Source: CAG-390 sp964384555 (lineage in GTDB: Bacteria > Bacillota > Clostridia > Oscillospirales > CAG-272). From it: a stretch of 64,000 bases of DNA. Every line of letters starts with the position of its first letter. The stretch's first letter is position 1. The notes under the pieces are model-generated. The model saw only the letters and a list, made by a program, of their open reading frames with translations, was not told the DNA's origin and did not search any database. The translations under genes and the position numbers were made by a program. Shown piece after piece: positions 15,420 through 24,482 of the stretch. The stretch spans positions 1-64,000 of the forward strand of contig CAYLLA010000002.1 of the NCBI GenBank assembly GCA_964384555.1, given 5' to 3'.

Positions 15420-17775
15420 ACACAAAAAAGTAGCGAATGATGAGGATGAGGCAAAGCGCCGGGGGCGCTTGGCGAGCAAGCCATGCGGCGTGTGCGCTCG
15501 CATCGTTGCGGGCATGCTTTGCGCGGCGCTTGCCATGAGCCTTACAGGCTGTCGCCGCAGCGAATTGCCCGATGAGGGGACTACCTCCCCGATCGACAGC
15601 GGTGATGCCGCCACAGCGGGATGGGAGCCGCAGGATACGACCGAACAGGTGGATATGTCTGGACGCCGCGCTGTGGAGAAGCCTACGGCTGATAACGCCA
15701 CGCTTAAATACACCGGCGGCGAGCTTGAATTTTTGCCGAACGGATTTGACGGCGAGCTGATGGAGATAGAGGGCGCTGTCGGGCGTGAGGTGGGTGAGTA
15801 CACCGCCACCGTGTCGCTTAAGGACACCGAGGGCTGTGCATGGGCGGATTCCACCATCGCGCCGATAGTGTTTGCATGGGCGATACGCGAGGATGGCCTC
15901 TCCTATCAGGTCACATGCTCGGGGCAGGTGCTTCACATCACCCACCCGGAGGGCGCGGTCTCCTACTCTGCGGATATCACAATGCCCGCGGGCGGGGATT
16001 ATTCTCTGGATCAGGCAAGCGGTGCGCTCACGCTCAGCTACTCGGGCGTGTCTGCCGAGGATGTTACATGGGTGCTTGAGGGCAGCTATGGCGGGTCCTT
16101 GCTGTTTGATGCGGGGGAGGATAATGATATCCTTATCGAGCTTGCGGGCTTTAGCATAGCTTCGGCACGTGAATGCCCGATATATATCCAAAACGCGGCA
16201 AATGCCGATATCTCCGCCAAAAAGAATACCGAAAACAGCATTTGCGATACCCGCGCGGCGGCTGAGGAGCGCAAGGGGGCGGTATATTCCGTGTGCGACC
16301 TAAAGCTTAAGGGCGCTGGCGTTTTAAACGTGGTGTCGGATAACAACAACGGCATCCACTCAAAGGATGACCTAAAGCTGCAAAAGCTCACACTGCGCAT
16401 CAGCTCTGTGGACAACGCGCTAAAGGGAAATGACGGCGTGGTCATCGATTCGGGCGAGCTGACCCTCATCTCGCGCGGCGGTGACGGCATTAAGACCTCC
16501 AACAGCTCGCTCTCATCAAAGGGCAAGCAAAAGGGTAGCGTTGAGATAAATGACGGCAATATTGCAATATACGCCGCGCGTGATGGGATAGATGCCGCGT
16601 TTGACGTTTATATCAACGGCGGCAGTGTGGATATCTATACAGATAGATATTCCTCCTATTCGGAGGGGGTCGCGGCAGACGAAAATAACCAAATGCCGGG
16701 CGATATACCGGGCGATATGCCGGGTGATATACCCGGCGACATTCCCGGTGAAATTCCGGGAGGTATGCCTGATGCCATGCCGGGCGGGCGACCGAATGAT
16801 GAGCAGCCCGGTGAGCGCCCGAGCGGCGGATACGTCGACGGCGCCGTTGGTATGAGCAGTCGCCCCGGCGGTAGGGGCGATGGACGTGATGACGGTAAAG
16901 GCGGCATGGGCGGCTTTGGTGGTTTTGGAGGCTTTGGCGGCGGCGGTCGCCCCGGCGGCATGGGCGGCATGGGGGACGGCAACAGCGATAAGTCGGATGT
17001 TTCAACCAAAGGCATCAAGGCCGCAAACGAGATAGTTATAAGTGACGGCAGTATAAATATCACCTCATACGATGACTCACTGCACGCAAACAATGACGGC
17101 ACTATCGAGAGCGGGGTCACGCCGCTCGGCAACGTGACCATCGCGGGCGGCAAGCTCACCTTGGCATCAAATGACGATGCCATACATGCCGACGGTACTG
17201 CTACCGTCAGCGGCGGCGAGTTGTCTATTCCCCAATGCTACGAGGGCATCGAGGGCAATAACGTGGTGATATCCGGTGGTGATATCTCTGTTGTGTCAAG
17301 CGATGACGGCATAAACGGTACTGCGACTTCAGGCACGGCTATCGAGATCTCCGGCGGCAGGATATATGTCATGGCAGGCGGAGATGGTGTGGATTCAAAC
17401 AGCCGCACCTCCTACAGCGGGATCGTCTTCTCGGGCGGGCGCTCGGTGATAATCTCGGTCGGTCGCGCGGATTCTTCCATCGATACCGAACAAGGCTACA
17501 CCTTCAGCGGCGGATATGTCCTCGGCATCGGTATGTCGGGCGGTATGGGCAGTGAATCAGCAAACTGCAAAAACTTCTCGTCTGTCGGTAAAAAGACGAC
17601 AGTAAACCTGCAAAAGGACAGCATTCTGACCGCGAGCGGCATAGTATCGGTAAAATTGCCCGAGAGCTTGAACGCTCTTGTCGTCCTGCTGGGCGATACC
17701 ACGGCCGCCATCACCTCCGGTGCATCGTCGGATGGAATATCGTTTGACCAAAACGGCGTTGCGTGGCTGAAGTAA
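15409..17775 (+). CDS. Surface lipoprotein with Cthe_2159-type carbohydrate-binding beta-helix
   Basis: A 788-residue exported lipoprotein. A basic, unusually long N-terminus (about 30 residues) precedes a hydrophobic stretch and the lipobox LTGC with Cys48. From about residue 240 the protein is a run of short beta-helix turns with Gly/Asp/Ser corners (IDSGELTLISRGGDGIKTSN, GNVTIAGGKLTLAS). This is the pattern of the Cthe_2159 family (DUF4353), known for binding acidic plant polysaccharides such as polygalacturonate. Two inserts interrupt it: a PGDIPGD/PGDMPGD repeat (about 425-460) and a Gly-Phe/Met-rich loop (about 495-525). It overlaps the DUF4956 gene and is the last gene of the two-component operon. 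A role in surface attachment or in handling an anionic polymer is inferred. Confidence 0.78.
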   Translation: MSCKHKKVANDEDEAKRRGRLASKPCGVCARIVAGMLCAALAMSLTGCRRSELPDEGTTSPIDSGDAATAGWEPQDTTEQVDMSGRRAVEKPTADNATLKYTGGELEFLPNGFDGELMEIEGAVGREVGEYTATVSLKDTEGCAWADSTIAPIVFAWAIREDGLSYQVTCSGQVLHITHPEGAVSYSADITMPAGGDYSLDQASGALTLSYSGVSAEDVTWVLEGSYGGSLLFDAGEDNDILIELAGFSIASARECPIYIQNAANADISAKKNTENSICDTRAAAEERKGAVYSVCDLKLKGAGVLNVVSDNNNGIHSKDDLKLQKLTLRISSVDNALKGNDGVVIDSGELTLISRGGDGIKTSNSSLSSKGKQKGSVEINDGNIAIYAARDGIDAAFDVYINGGSVDIYTDRYSSYSEGVAADENNQMPGDIPGDMPGDIPGDIPGEIPGGMPDAMPGGRPNDEQPGERPSGGYVDGAVGMSSRPGGRGDGRDDGKGGMGGFGGFGGFGGGGRPGGMGGMGDGNSDKSDVSTKGIKAANEIVISDGSINITSYDDSLHANNDGTIESGVTPLGNVTIAGGKLTLASNDDAIHADGTATVSGGELSIPQCYEGIEGNNVVISGGDISVVSSDDGINGTATSGTAIEISGGRIYVMAGGDGVDSNSRTSYSGIVFSGGRSVIISVGRADSSIDTEQGYTFSGGYVLGIGMSGGMGSESANCKNFSSVGKKTTVNLQKDSILTASGIVSVKLPESLNALVVLLGDTTAAITSGASSDGISFDQNGVAWLK

Positions 17776-17804
17776 GCGGCCGCTGAAACTTAAGATTTTA
17801 AAAA

Positions 17805-17840
17805 AATGGTCGGGGCGAGCAGTCGCCCCGACCATTATTT
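17805..17840 (+). terminator. Terminator of the VTC operon
   Basis: The perfect 14-bp stem aatggtcggggcga / tcgccccgaccatt with the loop GCAG is followed by attatttt. Confidence 0.85.
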
Positions 17841-17969
17841 TCGCCGCTAATAAAGGAGCTTTATATACGGCACAATTTAGAACTTCAGGCAAAAAAGATC
17901 TTACCGATGACCACAGCTATGCACAGAATCTCGGGCAGAAGGTGTGATGCCCGCTGCCCTTAATAAAAA

Positions 17970-18929
17970 TTATGATTCGATCTCGTCGAGTATTTTTTGC
18001 ACGTTCTCATTTTGCAGATAGAACGGAGAAAGATGAGATTTTGTATATTGCATATACGTTCCGTTCGTTCTATCAGAAAGAAGCTCGGTAAAGTATTGCT
18101 CCCAGCTGAAATAAGCAGAGGACTCAATATAGTCCTGCGGTGCACTGAGTATCGCCTTTACTTCATTATCACGTAACACATCCGCCTTGAGTATCAACCA
18201 TTCAAAGGATTCGGGGAGATACAAGGTTATCCTTCCGGGTTTCATGGACTGCAACTTATATATTCTGTCGATCTCACATCCGAAAGCAGCCCCGTCTGCT
18301 ATCACTATCACATTCTTATCGGTGTTTGCCAAAACTTCAAATATCTTGCTTTTTCCCTTCGCGGAGATGCAATGGATGCCCTTTTCGTCTGCAACGTGAA
18401 GAAAGAACTCATATCCGGAATTAGAGTCCTCTGTAATAAGGGTATCCGCATTGTTGATGCTGCGATTCCGGGTAGGTATATCGGAATAAAATCTGCGTGT
18501 TCCGTTATATACCTTACCAAGCCTCATGCTGTGGCGGTAGGGTCGCATTTCATATATTTCCTCTACGCTGTACGGCAGATTATAAAGGTTTTCACGTGTG
18601 ATAAGGACGTAATAGTTATCCGAATCGCGAACGGCTCGTGCAAATTCCTCGCTCTTGATAAATTTATTGCCTTCGTCTATAAATACGATACTGTCCTTGA
18701 TGTTATCAAGCCTTATCTGCCAATCGGTTCCCATAAGCACACGGCAGGGCTTATCGCATTTAACGGTTACGCCGCTTTGTTTTCCAAGGGCTTCATAGTC
18801 GGAGAGCAAGCCTATAAGTGTTGTTTTTCCCGTAGCGCTATCACCGCGAATTATGGTGATGTTTCTGAATAGGTCAAAATGAAACTGTACCTTTTGATTG
18901 CCGACTTTGACATTATGCTTTCCTATCAT
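17970..18929 (-). CDS. P-loop NTPase of unknown role, partner of DUF4869 protein
   Basis: A 319-residue soluble protein. An early Walker A motif, GDSATGKTTL (residues 29-38), follows a short beta strand (NITIIR). A Walker B-like SIVFIDEGNKF lies near residue 85. The rest has no domain I recognise; the C-terminal third (LYLPESFEWLILKAD, SAYFSWEQYFTELL) may be a separate module. I use the ATG at 18929 because aggtgag precedes it; the in-frame TTG at 18944 overlaps the upstream stop. It is cotranscribed with the DUF4869 gene 11 nt upstream. The AT-richer composition suggests acquisition by transfer. Relatives sometimes carry a misleading 'translation initiation factor 2' name. Confidence 0.7.
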   Translation of the reverse strand: MIGKHNVKVGNQKVQFHFDLFRNITIIRGDSATGKTTLIGLLSDYEALGKQSGVTVKCDKPCRVLMGTDWQIRLDNIKDSIVFIDEGNKFIKSEEFARAVRDSDNYYVLITRENLYNLPYSVEEIYEMRPYRHSMRLGKVYNGTRRFYSDIPTRNRSINNADTLITEDSNSGYEFFLHVADEKGIHCISAKGKSKIFEVLANTDKNVIVIADGAAFGCEIDRIYKLQSMKPGRITLYLPESFEWLILKADVLRDNEVKAILSAPQDYIESSAYFSWEQYFTELLSDRTNGTYMQYTKSHLSPFYLQNENVQKILDEIES

Positions 18930-18940
18930 ACGCTCACCTC

Positions 18941-19375
18941 TCAAACGTACTTTCCCGCAATGAGGATAAGGTCTTGCATGTTGTTCACCGTCTTCTTCTC
19001 GTTAATGACGTAAACTTCAAAATTCTTGCCGAAATCCATAATGTGATTCAGATTAATGGTGACGTCTTGCTCCTTAGCGAGTTCAAGCAACCATTTGGCA
19101 CAGTTGTCGCCGCAGGTAGAGGCATTAAAAACGGTTTTCGGTTCGTTTTTGATCAAGATCAAGGTCTTAACTCCGCCGGAAAGACCGGTCGGTGGAATCA
19201 TACCAAGATAGGGACTGTCTATCACCTTATCGCTGACCACTGTGGAATCGTCAATGCCTTTGATCATTTCCTTTGTTTTGGAATCAAGCAGCCAACTCTC
19301 CCTATATTTATTTTTGAAATAGACTTCCGTATTATAGATAGCCTTTGGCATATCTCCAAAAAAGATCTTCAGCAT
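18941..19375 (-). CDS. DUF4869 family protein
   Basis: A 144-residue soluble protein of unknown function. It matches DUF4869 from memory: MLKIFFGDMPKAIYNTEVYFKNK at the start, then SPYLGMIPPTGLSGGVKTLI and FNASTCGDNCAKWLLELAK. The conserved Cys-Gly-Asn-Cys stretch is eye-catching but unassigned. The start at 19375 is set by ggaggtaagagg directly upstream. It heads a two-gene unit with the P-loop protein and has its own promoter. The pairing suggests one functional module, such as an ATPase with a dedicated adaptor. Confidence 0.75.
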   Translation of the reverse strand: MLKIFFGDMPKAIYNTEVYFKNKYRESWLLDSKTKEMIKGIDDSTVVSDKVIDSPYLGMIPPTGLSGGVKTLILIKNEPKTVFNASTCGDNCAKWLLELAKEQDVTINLNHIMDFGKNFEVYVINEKKTVNNMQDLILIAGKYV

Positions 19376-19411
19376 CCTCTTACCTCCGTGAGTCAAATTC
19401 TTTACTATATT

Positions 19412-19440
19412 ATTTTACCATAAAATCGTGATAATATCAA
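19412..19440 (-). promoter_or_regulatory. Promoter of the DUF4869 pair
   Basis: On the minus strand TTGATA, 17 bp, TAAAAT, ending about 35 bp before the start codon. The stretch from 19441 to 19712 holds nothing else I can identify. Confidence 0.65.
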
Positions 19441-19712
19441 GATGTAAAATAGGATCGGATCGGTATTTTGAAAAAAGCAAAAGGAAAGGCTTGTCTATTT
19501 CAAAAACATCACAAATGAAATCGATAACGATTTGTGTCATTGCTCGGATCGTGCATTTGTCAATGATGTGAGACCAAAAAAGAGAAAGAACTCTCTGCCG
19601 GATGGTTTGTGGTGATTCTATTTTAGCACAACTCGGTCACTTTTTTAATGCCCATTGGTCTCTCATCTGTTGTAACACTACAATAGAAAAAGAGTCAAAA
19701 TGAAACAAAATA

Positions 19713-19741
19713 TTGACTCTACTTTTCTTTTGTGGTATAAT
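19713..19741 (+). promoter_or_regulatory. Promoter of the acyltransferase gene
   Basis: TTGACT, 17 bp, TATAAT. It excludes the TTG at 19713 as a translation start. Confidence 0.8.
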
Positions 19742-19763
19742 GAAGCCAAGGAGGACACGTACC

Positions 19764-20849
19764 ATGAAAAGAGAAGTTAATGTTGATTTATTCCGAGTAA
19801 TTGCCACATTCCTTGTGATTGTTCTGCATATTTTGGGTCAAGGCGGTATTTTATCAAGTTTGTCACCAAGTGCGGCAAGTTATTGGATAGCGTGGTTGGT
19901 GGAAATTATGGCTTATTGTGCTGTCAACTGTTTTGCATTAATAAGTGGATACGTTATGGTTCAGAGAAATATAAAAATAAAGAATATATTAGGATTGTGG
20001 CTTCAGACTGCATTTTATTCATTGTTGATTTCAGCGTTGTTCTTTGTTTTTGTTCCCGAAACGAGAAGTATCAAATCATTAGTGGTTGCCTTTTTGCCGA
20101 TAGTGGGAAACCAATGGTGGTATATGTCCGCGTATTTCGCACTGTTTTTTTCTATACCTATTATCAATGCGGGGATAAATCATATCGCTAAAGAAACGTT
20201 AGAAAAACTATTGGCTGTTATCTTAATTGGAATATGCATTATCGATTGCGCTATCCCGATTGATGCTTTTGCAATTAAAGATGGTTATTCTCCTATGTGG
20301 CTGATTATGATGTATCTGTTAGGGACGTATATAAAGAAATACGATGTGAAACAAAAAACTACAGCAACTAAAAGCCTGCTTCTTTTTGGACTTATGGTCG
20401 TGATCACATTTTTGAGCAAACTAATTATTTTTGTTGCAACCAATATAATTATGGGACAAGTCAAATATGATAAAACATTTATATCGTATATATCTATTAC
20501 GATTGTATTGTCCGCAATTTTCCTATTTCTTTTTTGTCTCAAAGTAAAAATAAAACCCATTTTTGAAAGAATAATTGGGGCGTTGGCACCAACAACTTTA
20601 GGAATTTATTTGATACATGTTCATCCATTTGTGTTTCAGTATGTAATAAAGGATGCTTTTGTGAACTTTGCACACAAACCGGCTATAATAATGATTCTCT
20701 GCGTGATTGTTGCGGCATTGGCAGTGTTTTTTATATGCTTCGTGATTGATCGAATTAGAATACAGTTATTTAACCTTTTAAGAATTAATAAGTTATGCGA
20801 GTTCATTAGCAATAAGATTACAGGTATTTGTGATAGCTTGAAAGAATAA
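19764..20849 (+). CDS. Acyltransferase family 3 membrane protein
   Basis: An integral membrane protein of 361 residues with about ten hydrophobic spans. It belongs to the acyltransferase-3 family, which O-acetylates or otherwise acylates cell-surface sugars. It begins MKREVNVDLFRVIATFLVIVLH; the conserved His22 sits in the first span, as in relatives. NQWWYMSAYFALFF and the late GIYLIHVHPFVF are further family landmarks. Start: ATG at 19764 with aaggagga 12 nt upstream. The gene is much more AT-rich than its neighbours and stands alone, which fits recent acquisition. Acceptor unknown. Confidence 0.85.
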   Translation: MKREVNVDLFRVIATFLVIVLHILGQGGILSSLSPSAASYWIAWLVEIMAYCAVNCFALISGYVMVQRNIKIKNILGLWLQTAFYSLLISALFFVFVPETRSIKSLVVAFLPIVGNQWWYMSAYFALFFSIPIINAGINHIAKETLEKLLAVILIGICIIDCAIPIDAFAIKDGYSPMWLIMMYLLGTYIKKYDVKQKTTATKSLLLFGLMVVITFLSKLIIFVATNIIMGQVKYDKTFISYISITIVLSAIFLFLFCLKVKIKPIFERIIGALAPTTLGIYLIHVHPFVFQYVIKDAFVNFAHKPAIIMILCVIVAALAVFFICFVIDRIRIQLFNLLRINKLCEFISNKITGICDSLKE

Positions 20850-20851
20850 AC

Positions 20852-20909
20852 GTATAAAACTCCTTGTTCTTCAAATACTAATATTACATATTTGGAAAAC
20901 AAGGAGTTT
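20852..20909 (+). promoter_or_regulatory. spoVT upstream hairpin and possible sigma-G promoter
   Basis: Inverted repeat aaactccttgtt (20857-20868) / aacaaggagttt (20898-20909). It can terminate the acyltransferase transcript, and its right arm contains the spoVT ribosome site aaggag. Within it, GTATA, 17 bp, AATACTA resembles the forespore sigma-G consensus (GYATR, 17-18 bp, CATNHTA) with one mismatch. In Bacillus, spoVT is under sigma-G. Confidence 0.45.
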
Positions 20910-20917
20910 ATTATATT

Positions 20918-21469
20918 ATGAAAGCAACAGGAATAGTTAGGAGGATCGACGACCTCGGTCGTGTAGTCATCCCCAAAGAGATAAGGCGCACCATGCGGAT
21001 ACGCGAGGGTGACCCGCTTGAGATATACACCGACAGGGACGGCGAGGTGATATTTAAAAAGTATTCACCGATAGGCGAGCTTAATGCGTTTGCGGCGCAA
21101 TATGCCGACACTCTGCACAAGATCGGCGAGCTGGCGGTCATCATATGCGACCGTGATGCCATCATTGCCGCGGCGGGAATACCGCGGCGCGACCATGCAG
21201 AAAAACAGCTCTCCGAGGAGCTGGACGGAATGATCGATTCCCGCACGCTTTACGTGTGGCGGGAGGGCGAGCCGCGCCTCTCGCCCATGCGGGACAGCAC
21301 GGGATATTATATCAGCTGTGCCATGCCAATAATCAGTGATGGTGATCTTGTGGGCTGTGTGGCCTCTGTGCTGCCCGCAGAGGCTCAAAGAGGCAGCGCG
21401 CCCATAGATGCCGAGGCGAAGCTTATCGAGACTGCGGCGGGCTTTCTCGGCCGTCAGCTTGAAGCTTAA
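20918..21469 (+). CDS. spoVT: Stage V sporulation protein T
   Basis: Forespore transcription regulator of 183 residues, the normal SpoVT length. Residues 1-50 are an AbrB swapped-hairpin DNA-binding domain (MKATGIVRRIDDLGRVVIPK, then RRTMRIREGDPLEIY). Residues 56-183 are the GAF-like domain that distinguishes SpoVT from short AbrB proteins. Its presence marks the organism as a spore-former or a descendant of one. Its Shine-Dalgarno lies 11 nt before the ATG, inside a hairpin arm. It is followed by a strong terminator shared with the convergent murA. Confidence 0.93.
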   Translation: MKATGIVRRIDDLGRVVIPKEIRRTMRIREGDPLEIYTDRDGEVIFKKYSPIGELNAFAAQYADTLHKIGELAVIICDRDAIIAAAGIPRRDHAEKQLSEELDGMIDSRTLYVWREGEPRLSPMRDSTGYYISCAMPIISDGDLVGCVASVLPAEAQRGSAPIDAEAKLIETAAGFLGRQLEA

Positions 21470-21486
21470 GCTGTCAAACACAATAA

Positions 21487-21530
21487 AAGCACCGACCGTC
21501 GGGCAATAGCCCGACGGTCGGTGCTTGGTT
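21487..21530 (+). terminator. Bidirectional terminator between spoVT and murA
   Basis: A perfect 18-bp stem, aagcaccgaccgtcgggc and its complement, with the loop AATA. It is flanked by ggtttata on the plus side and by an A-rich stretch that reads as T-rich on the minus strand. Confidence 0.88.
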
Positions 21531-21549
21531 TATAATAATTGATATCTGA

Positions 21550-22839
21550 TCAGTTGGCTTTTTCCATTGCAGGATCGGGGATGCTCAGCATGGAGATGTC
21601 CGCGCCGACTCCGCGCAGCTTGCCGACTATGTTATCATAGCCGCGCTCTATATATTCGATGTGGGATATCTCTGTTCTGCCCTCGGCGGCAAGGCCCGCT
21701 ATAACGAGCGCCGCACCGCCGCGCAGGTCGGGAGCGTTCACGGGTGCACCGGTGAGCCTGTCTTTGCCCACTATCGTTGCATTGCGACCGTCAACAGATA
21801 TATCGGCATTCATTTTTGCAAGCTCATCAACATATTTAAATCTGCTTTCAAATACGCCCTCGGTGATTATCGAGGTACCCTCCGCCATTGCAAGCAGTGC
21901 GCTGAACTGCGGGTGCATATCGGTGGGGAAGCCGGGGTAAAAATAGGTCTTTATATTCGCATGGCGCAAAGCACCCATGCGGCTGACTACAATGCTGTCG
22001 TCACATTCGTCTACCGAAACGCCCATCTCCTGCAGTTTTGCCGTCACCGTTTCCATATGCTTGGGAATGACCCCGCGCAGTGTCACGCGTCCGCCGGCGG
22101 CTGCCGCGGCGACCATGTATGTGCCGGCCTCTATCATGTCTGGCACGATCGTATAGTTACAGCCGTGCAGGCGTTCCACACCCTGTATTTTTATAAATGA
22201 TGTGCCCGCGCCGGATATGCGAGCGCCGCACATGTTAAGGAAGTTTGCGAGGTCAACTATATGCGGCTCGCGCGCGGCGTTGTCGATGGAGGTCTTGCCG
22301 GGCGTGGTAACGGCGGCAAGAATGACGTTTATGGTAGCCCCAACACTTGCAATATCAAAGTATACCGATGCACCGCAAAGCCCGCTCGGCGCGGCCTTAA
22401 CGTGGTTACAGCCGCCATCTATCGTCATTGTGGCGCCAAGTGCCTCAAAGCCCTTTTTGTGCTGATCGATGGGGCGGGTGCCAAAGTCGCATCCGCCGGA
22501 AAAACCAACGCGCGCCTCGCCAAAACGGCCAAGCTCTGCACCAAGGAGATATGTTGAACCGCGAAGCTTGGATACAAGCTCTACCGGGGATGTGCCGCCC
22601 ACAAGGTGGGTGGTATCTATCTCTACCGTAGTTCTGTTGAGCATCTTGACCGACGCGCCCATAGCGCCGAGTATGCGCAGGGAGATGGCAACATCGCTGA
22701 CCTCGGGCAGGTTTTCAATAACACAGCGATCCTTGGTCAGTATGCTTGCAAAAATTATCGGCAGAGCGGCGTTTTTCATTCCGCTGACCGTTATGTCACC
22801 AAAAAGGGGACGTCCCCCATTGATAATGATCTTGTTCAT
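21550..22839 (-). CDS. murA: UDP-N-acetylglucosamine 1-carboxyvinyltransferase
   Basis: First committed enzyme of peptidoglycan synthesis; it transfers enolpyruvate from PEP to UDP-GlcNAc in the cytoplasm. It has 429 residues. Conserved Lys22-Asn23 are in SGMKNAALP. The loop Cys that fosfomycin alkylates is kept at 117 in SGGCDFGTRP, so sensitivity is expected from this site. The C-terminal half has YPGFPTDMHPQFSALLAMAEG. The start at 22839 gives the family N-terminus MNKIIINGG and is preceded by agaaagg. A 48-codon upstream extension is not conserved in character and is ignored. Confidence 0.95.
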   Translation of the reverse strand: MNKIIINGGRPLFGDITVSGMKNAALPIIFASILTKDRCVIENLPEVSDVAISLRILGAMGASVKMLNRTTVEIDTTHLVGGTSPVELVSKLRGSTYLLGAELGRFGEARVGFSGGCDFGTRPIDQHKKGFEALGATMTIDGGCNHVKAAPSGLCGASVYFDIASVGATINVILAAVTTPGKTSIDNAAREPHIVDLANFLNMCGARISGAGTSFIKIQGVERLHGCNYTIVPDMIEAGTYMVAAAAAGGRVTLRGVIPKHMETVTAKLQEMGVSVDECDDSIVVSRMGALRHANIKTYFYPGFPTDMHPQFSALLAMAEGTSIITEGVFESRFKYVDELAKMNADISVDGRNATIVGKDRLTGAPVNAPDLRGGAALVIAGLAAEGRTEISHIEYIERGYDNIVGKLRGVGADISMLSIPDPAMEKAN

Positions 22840-23193
22840 GTTGATGCCTTTCTGAAAATAAAAGGTAATGCCGCACCGCCGCCGCGGCGCGTGTCGGATG
22901 GCCCGATACAGCGTGGCAGGCACGGCGGCATCGAGCGGGCGTATGTTTGCTTTTCGATATATAGTATGGCTCTCTCGGAGCACAGTAATTCTATTCTATT
23001 TAATTATACCATATATTAAGAAAAAAGAAAAGAGGGGGAAAGAAAAAAATCTCAAATATCTTTTAAAAAGATAAAATAATTTTCCCTCCCGCTCTTACTT
23101 TTCGTCAGATCGGGTGACTGTCTATCAACAAAAGGCGTGCAGTGCCATTAATTGAAAAAATGTAATAAATAGCCACACCTGCCCATTTGCATA
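22840..23193. other. Intergenic stretch without a gene
   Basis: 354 bp, GC-rich near murA and AT-rich beyond. On the minus strand a TATAAT (23003-23008) could be a murA -10 box, but no convincing -35 lies 16-18 bp upstream of it. The A/T-rich inverted pair at about 23048-23075 might end the DUF3810 transcript weakly. I see nothing else. Confidence 0.4.
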
Positions 23194-24459
23194 TTATTCA
23201 CCGCGGCGGTAATATGCCACACAAAGATCCACCACCAAACCGTAACTGCGCGAGCCTACCGTCCCCTGCATCTGCAGGTAGGTGTTGTTTACCGTTTCGG
23301 ATACCGTTGCGGCGGGATTTTCGCGGTACTTATCAAAAAATCTTGAGTATGCGGTCATCTCCTCGCGCACGTGCTTATCGAGCGACGAGTACACCGCGCT
23401 GTAGTAGCTCTTGTTGGCGGAGTAAAGGGAGGATGCTACATATTCGTAGACCTCAAGATATCCGCTGTAGCGGATGTAAGGATCATCGGATGCCGTACAG
23501 ACCAAAAAGGCAACAAAGTTGGCCTCATCCTCGCGCGCTATACCGCGCTGATGCGCCATCTCGTGCGCCGCGGTGTAGGGAATGGTGTAATCGGGAAAGT
23601 TAACGTTTATATTGGCCTCGCCGGTAAAATAGGTGTAAACGCCGGAAATGTGAGTGTACGTCCATGGCTCGCTCAGCATCACGGGCTTGACGCGCGAGGT
23701 AAGCCGCGGGATAAAATCATATTTATCGCAAACGCTGTCATAGGCCGAAACAAGGCGGCGGCTCAGCTCGTCATAGCTGTAGGGCATAACAGATCGATCC
23801 GTTACGCAAAAGCTTACGTTTTTCGCCTCCTCGTTTACATGTGCGGCAAGTATAGCTGCCGTCATGTAAAGCTCCTCCGGGGAAACATCCGAGCGGTCAA
23901 GCCCCAGCTTCTTATCTATCGTACTGCCAAAGTAGCCTGTGCCAAAGCCCCAAATAAATGTGGTAAAGAGCAATGATACCACCGATATCAGCGAGCCGAG
24001 GTATATAAATACCGAGCGCCAGCTGTCGGCATAGCGGCGGCAGGCAAGCACCACCATAAAGACCGCGCCGATCGGCAAAAAGATAACAAGTGCCTCGCCG
24101 AGTGAAAAGGGGAGAATGGCAGTCAGGTGAGCAAGCGCCCCGCGCACCACCGCGCCGATGTAGCGGTTAAAAAAGTCGGCAAATGCGGGGGAGAGGCGCG
24201 CGACTATATAGATCACGAGAGAGACCGCCGCCAGCGCGTAAAGAACTATCGCAAAGCGGGGCAAGCGGCGCGGTGCGGGCTTGCCTGCGGTGGTGGATTC
24301 GGGTGTACCCTCTCCCCCTGCCTCAGCGGTGTCGGGTGTAAGATCCGGTGTGAGACCGCTCGTTGTTTCCGATGGTGTCGAATCAGCCGCGGAGGGCGTC
24401 GGTGTATTTTTATTATCGATATCCTTGATATTTTCGTTTTGGGCGGAGTTTTGCATCAT
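23194..24459 (-). CDS. DUF3810 membrane protein with HEXXH motif
   Basis: A 421-residue protein. Residues 1-65 are a Thr/Ser/Pro/Glu-rich cytoplasmic or linker stretch. Three hydrophobic spans follow (about 70-90, 112-137 and 147-172). The large remaining domain contains AAHEMAHQRGIAREDEANFVA, a zinc-metalloprotease-type HEXXH with a downstream Glu, as in DUF3810. The family has no settled function; the motif points to a membrane-tethered peptidase. An aaaggag site lies 10 nt before the first ATG. The RluA gene ends 23 bp upstream, so the two are probably cotranscribed. Confidence 0.8.
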   Translation of the reverse strand: MMQNSAQNENIKDIDNKNTPTPSAADSTPSETTSGLTPDLTPDTAEAGGEGTPESTTAGKPAPRRLPRFAIVLYALAAVSLVIYIVARLSPAFADFFNRYIGAVVRGALAHLTAILPFSLGEALVIFLPIGAVFMVVLACRRYADSWRSVFIYLGSLISVVSLLFTTFIWGFGTGYFGSTIDKKLGLDRSDVSPEELYMTAAILAAHVNEEAKNVSFCVTDRSVMPYSYDELSRRLVSAYDSVCDKYDFIPRLTSRVKPVMLSEPWTYTHISGVYTYFTGEANINVNFPDYTIPYTAAHEMAHQRGIAREDEANFVAFLVCTASDDPYIRYSGYLEVYEYVASSLYSANKSYYSAVYSSLDKHVREEMTAYSRFFDKYRENPAATVSETVNNTYLQMQGTVGSRSYGLVVDLCVAYYRRGE

Positions 24460-24482
24460 TTAAGCCACGCTCCTTTTGATTT

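Noticed and set aside
19441..19712. Possible gene or transposon remnant in the AT-rich gap
   Set aside because: Short frames only (for example one reading RERTLCRMVCGD) with no family resemblance or start signals.
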